NCBI GenBank assembly: GCA_013152195.1
Contig: JAADGU010000023.1
Location: 1 to 6,380 of the forward strand
Length of the DNA stretch: 6,380 bases
Direction: 5' to 3'
Source: Nitrospirota bacterium
Lineage (GTDB): Bacteria > Nitrospirota > Thermodesulfovibrionia > Thermodesulfovibrionales > JdFR-85
The notes beneath the pieces are model-generated. The model saw nothing but the letters and a program-made list of their open reading frames with translations. It was not told the DNA's origin and did no database searches. Below are positions 5,430-6,380 of this stretch, one piece after another. Every line of letters begins with the position of its first letter. Within the stretch, counting starts at the first letter, position 1. A program made the translations under genes and the position numbers.

Positions 5430-6380
5430 ATGATAACACCAACAATAAAAGATAATTCAAACCAGACAATCCCGACCCTAAACCCAGAGCCTGCATTTAT
5501 GAAAAGAGAGGCGGCAAACTGGATGAAGAAACTCGCTTCTCATTATGAGAAAATGAGGAGTCGATACCCAAACGACAAGCTGATAATCCTCTTTGATATT
5601 GATGGAACCATCCTTGACATGAGATACATGATCCTCTACGTCCTGAGGCTTTTTGATAAAAAGAACAATACCTCTTATTTTGAAAGACTGAATATCTCTG
5701 ATATCACTGTTCATGAAAATCAGGTCAAAACCCTGCTGACCCAATTAAAGATACCCGATTCTCAAATAGAGCAGATCCATAACTGGTACCTCAAGGAACG
5801 CTGGACCAGGGCAGCCATGATAGAATCGCACCGTCCATTCCAAGGAGTCATGGAGGTAATACGGTGGTTCCAGATACAGCCAAATACATATGTCGGTCTT
5901 AATACCGGAAGGCCGGAATCCATCAGAAGAGAAACCCTCACCACTCTTAATGAGCTTGGCAGGGAGTACAAGGCCGTCTTTACCAACGAACTGCTTTATA
6001 TGAACCCTCTCGACTGGGAGACGAACATTAAAGATTCAAAAGCAGCAGGGGTAATCCACTTGCAGGAGGCGGGATACCGCATATTTGCCTTTGTTGATAA
6101 TGAACCCCTTAATTTAAAATCGGTTTCAGAAGTTGATGCAAACAGCGAGATACTCCTCCTTCATGCTGATACGATTTTTGAGTCAAAACGTGTACAGTTA
6201 CCGGCTGTCACAGTCAGTGGCAAGGCATATGACATTACAGAGTTAATCGATGAACATCTACTGCCCTGTCATGTTCAGTTTGTGTGGCACGGTGTAAATG
6301 ACAGGGCAAACCTGCGCCAGTTCATTGCATCAAACATTCAATGGTGTGAGTGTGACCTGAGGCTTGATTCACGCACCGAC
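5430..6380 (+). CDS. HAD-superfamily phosphatase with GDPD-like C-terminal domain (3' end outside window)
   Basis: The frame is open from ATG 5430 to the window end (317 codons, no stop). A HAD hydrolase core is clear: motif I FDIDGT (nucleophile D56, D58), motif II T159 in LNTGR, a candidate motif III lysine at K201 or K204, and motif IV with D223 in VDNE. After about residue 270 a new segment starts (VQFVWHGVNDRANLRQFI, then WCECDLRLDSRTD). H287 and the E307-x-D309 pair resemble the start of the glycerophosphodiester phosphodiesterase TIM barrel (metal-binding His and Glu-x-Asp), or the related FAM151/menorin GDPD-like fold. The two-domain reading is an inference because the barrel is cut off by the window edge. 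There is no signal peptide, so it is probably cytosolic. The start has no proper Shine-Dalgarno sequence and sits 6 nt after a TATAAT. Likely role: release of phosphate from a phosphodiester or phosphomonoester. Confidence 0.8.
   Translation, partial: MITPTIKDNSNQTIPTLNPEPAFMKREAANWMKKLASHYEKMRSRYPNDKLIILFDIDGTILDMRYMILYVLRLFDKKNNTSYFERLNISDITVHENQVKTLLTQLKIPDSQIEQIHNWYLKERWTRAAMIESHRPFQGVMEVIRWFQIQPNTYVGLNTGRPESIRRETLTTLNELGREYKAVFTNELLYMNPLDWETNIKDSKAAGVIHLQEAGYRIFAFVDNEPLNLKSVSEVDANSEILLLHADTIFESKRVQLPAVTVSGKAYDITELIDEHLLPCHVQFVWHGVNDRANLRQFIASNIQWCECDLRLDSRTD

Noticed and set aside
5478..5986. Two minus-strand open frames (5478-5744 and 5762-5986)
   Set aside because: They lie antisense to the HAD gene, whose frame has intact catalytic motifs, and show no recognisable protein features or ribosome binding sites.

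Overview
The window is bacterial DNA of moderate GC content with close gene packing. Gene order and the GTCATTGCGAG-type palindromic repeat suggest a Nitrospirota or Desulfobacterota (deltaproteobacterial) anaerobe. That assignment is a low-confidence inference, because no rRNA or marker gene is present.

Layout. (1) Positions 2-1314, plus strand: the 3' part of a gene for an unrecognised conserved-looking protein. It is read in two overlapping frames (2-427 and 415-1314), probably one gene with a frameshift or small deletion near 410-430. (2) Positions 1417-5098, minus strand: a five-gene set transcribed leftward. In transcription order it is a 55-aa cysteine protein, a GH1 beta-glycosidase, a PHP-domain phosphoesterase, a GT21/ceramide-glucosyltransferase-like membrane glycosyltransferase and a 66-aa cysteine protein. 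The two small proteins at the ends share a C-x17-C-x4-Y-x2-C-P pattern, so they look like paralogues. (3) Positions 5099-5429: a divergent intergenic region with two facing promoters and a MITE-like palindromic repeat between them. (4) Positions 5430-6380, plus strand: the 5' part of a HAD-phosphatase gene that appears to continue into a glycerophosphodiester-phosphodiesterase-like domain and leaves the window open.

The most notable signal is regulatory. Three promoters (minus strand at 5188-5146 and 3626-3572, plus strand at 5380-5423) share one design. Each has three or four 7-bp direct repeats of the TTAACA/TGTAACA type with an exact 11-bp period, followed by exactly 9 nt and then a TATAAT-like -10, with no good -35. 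This is the architecture of PhoB/PhoP (Pho box) activated promoters. Two of them place the expected transcription start at or within a few bases of the ATG, which implies leaderless mRNAs.

Working model (inference): this is a phosphate-starvation locus. The HAD/GDPD-like protein and the PHP phosphoesterase would release phosphate from phosphorylated lipid or glycerophosphodiester substrates. The GT21-like enzyme would make a phosphorus-free glycolipid, and the GH1 enzyme would trim or transglycosylate glycosides. This resembles the known PlcP-Agt lipid-remodelling pair but uses different protein families. The two small cysteine proteins have no known role.
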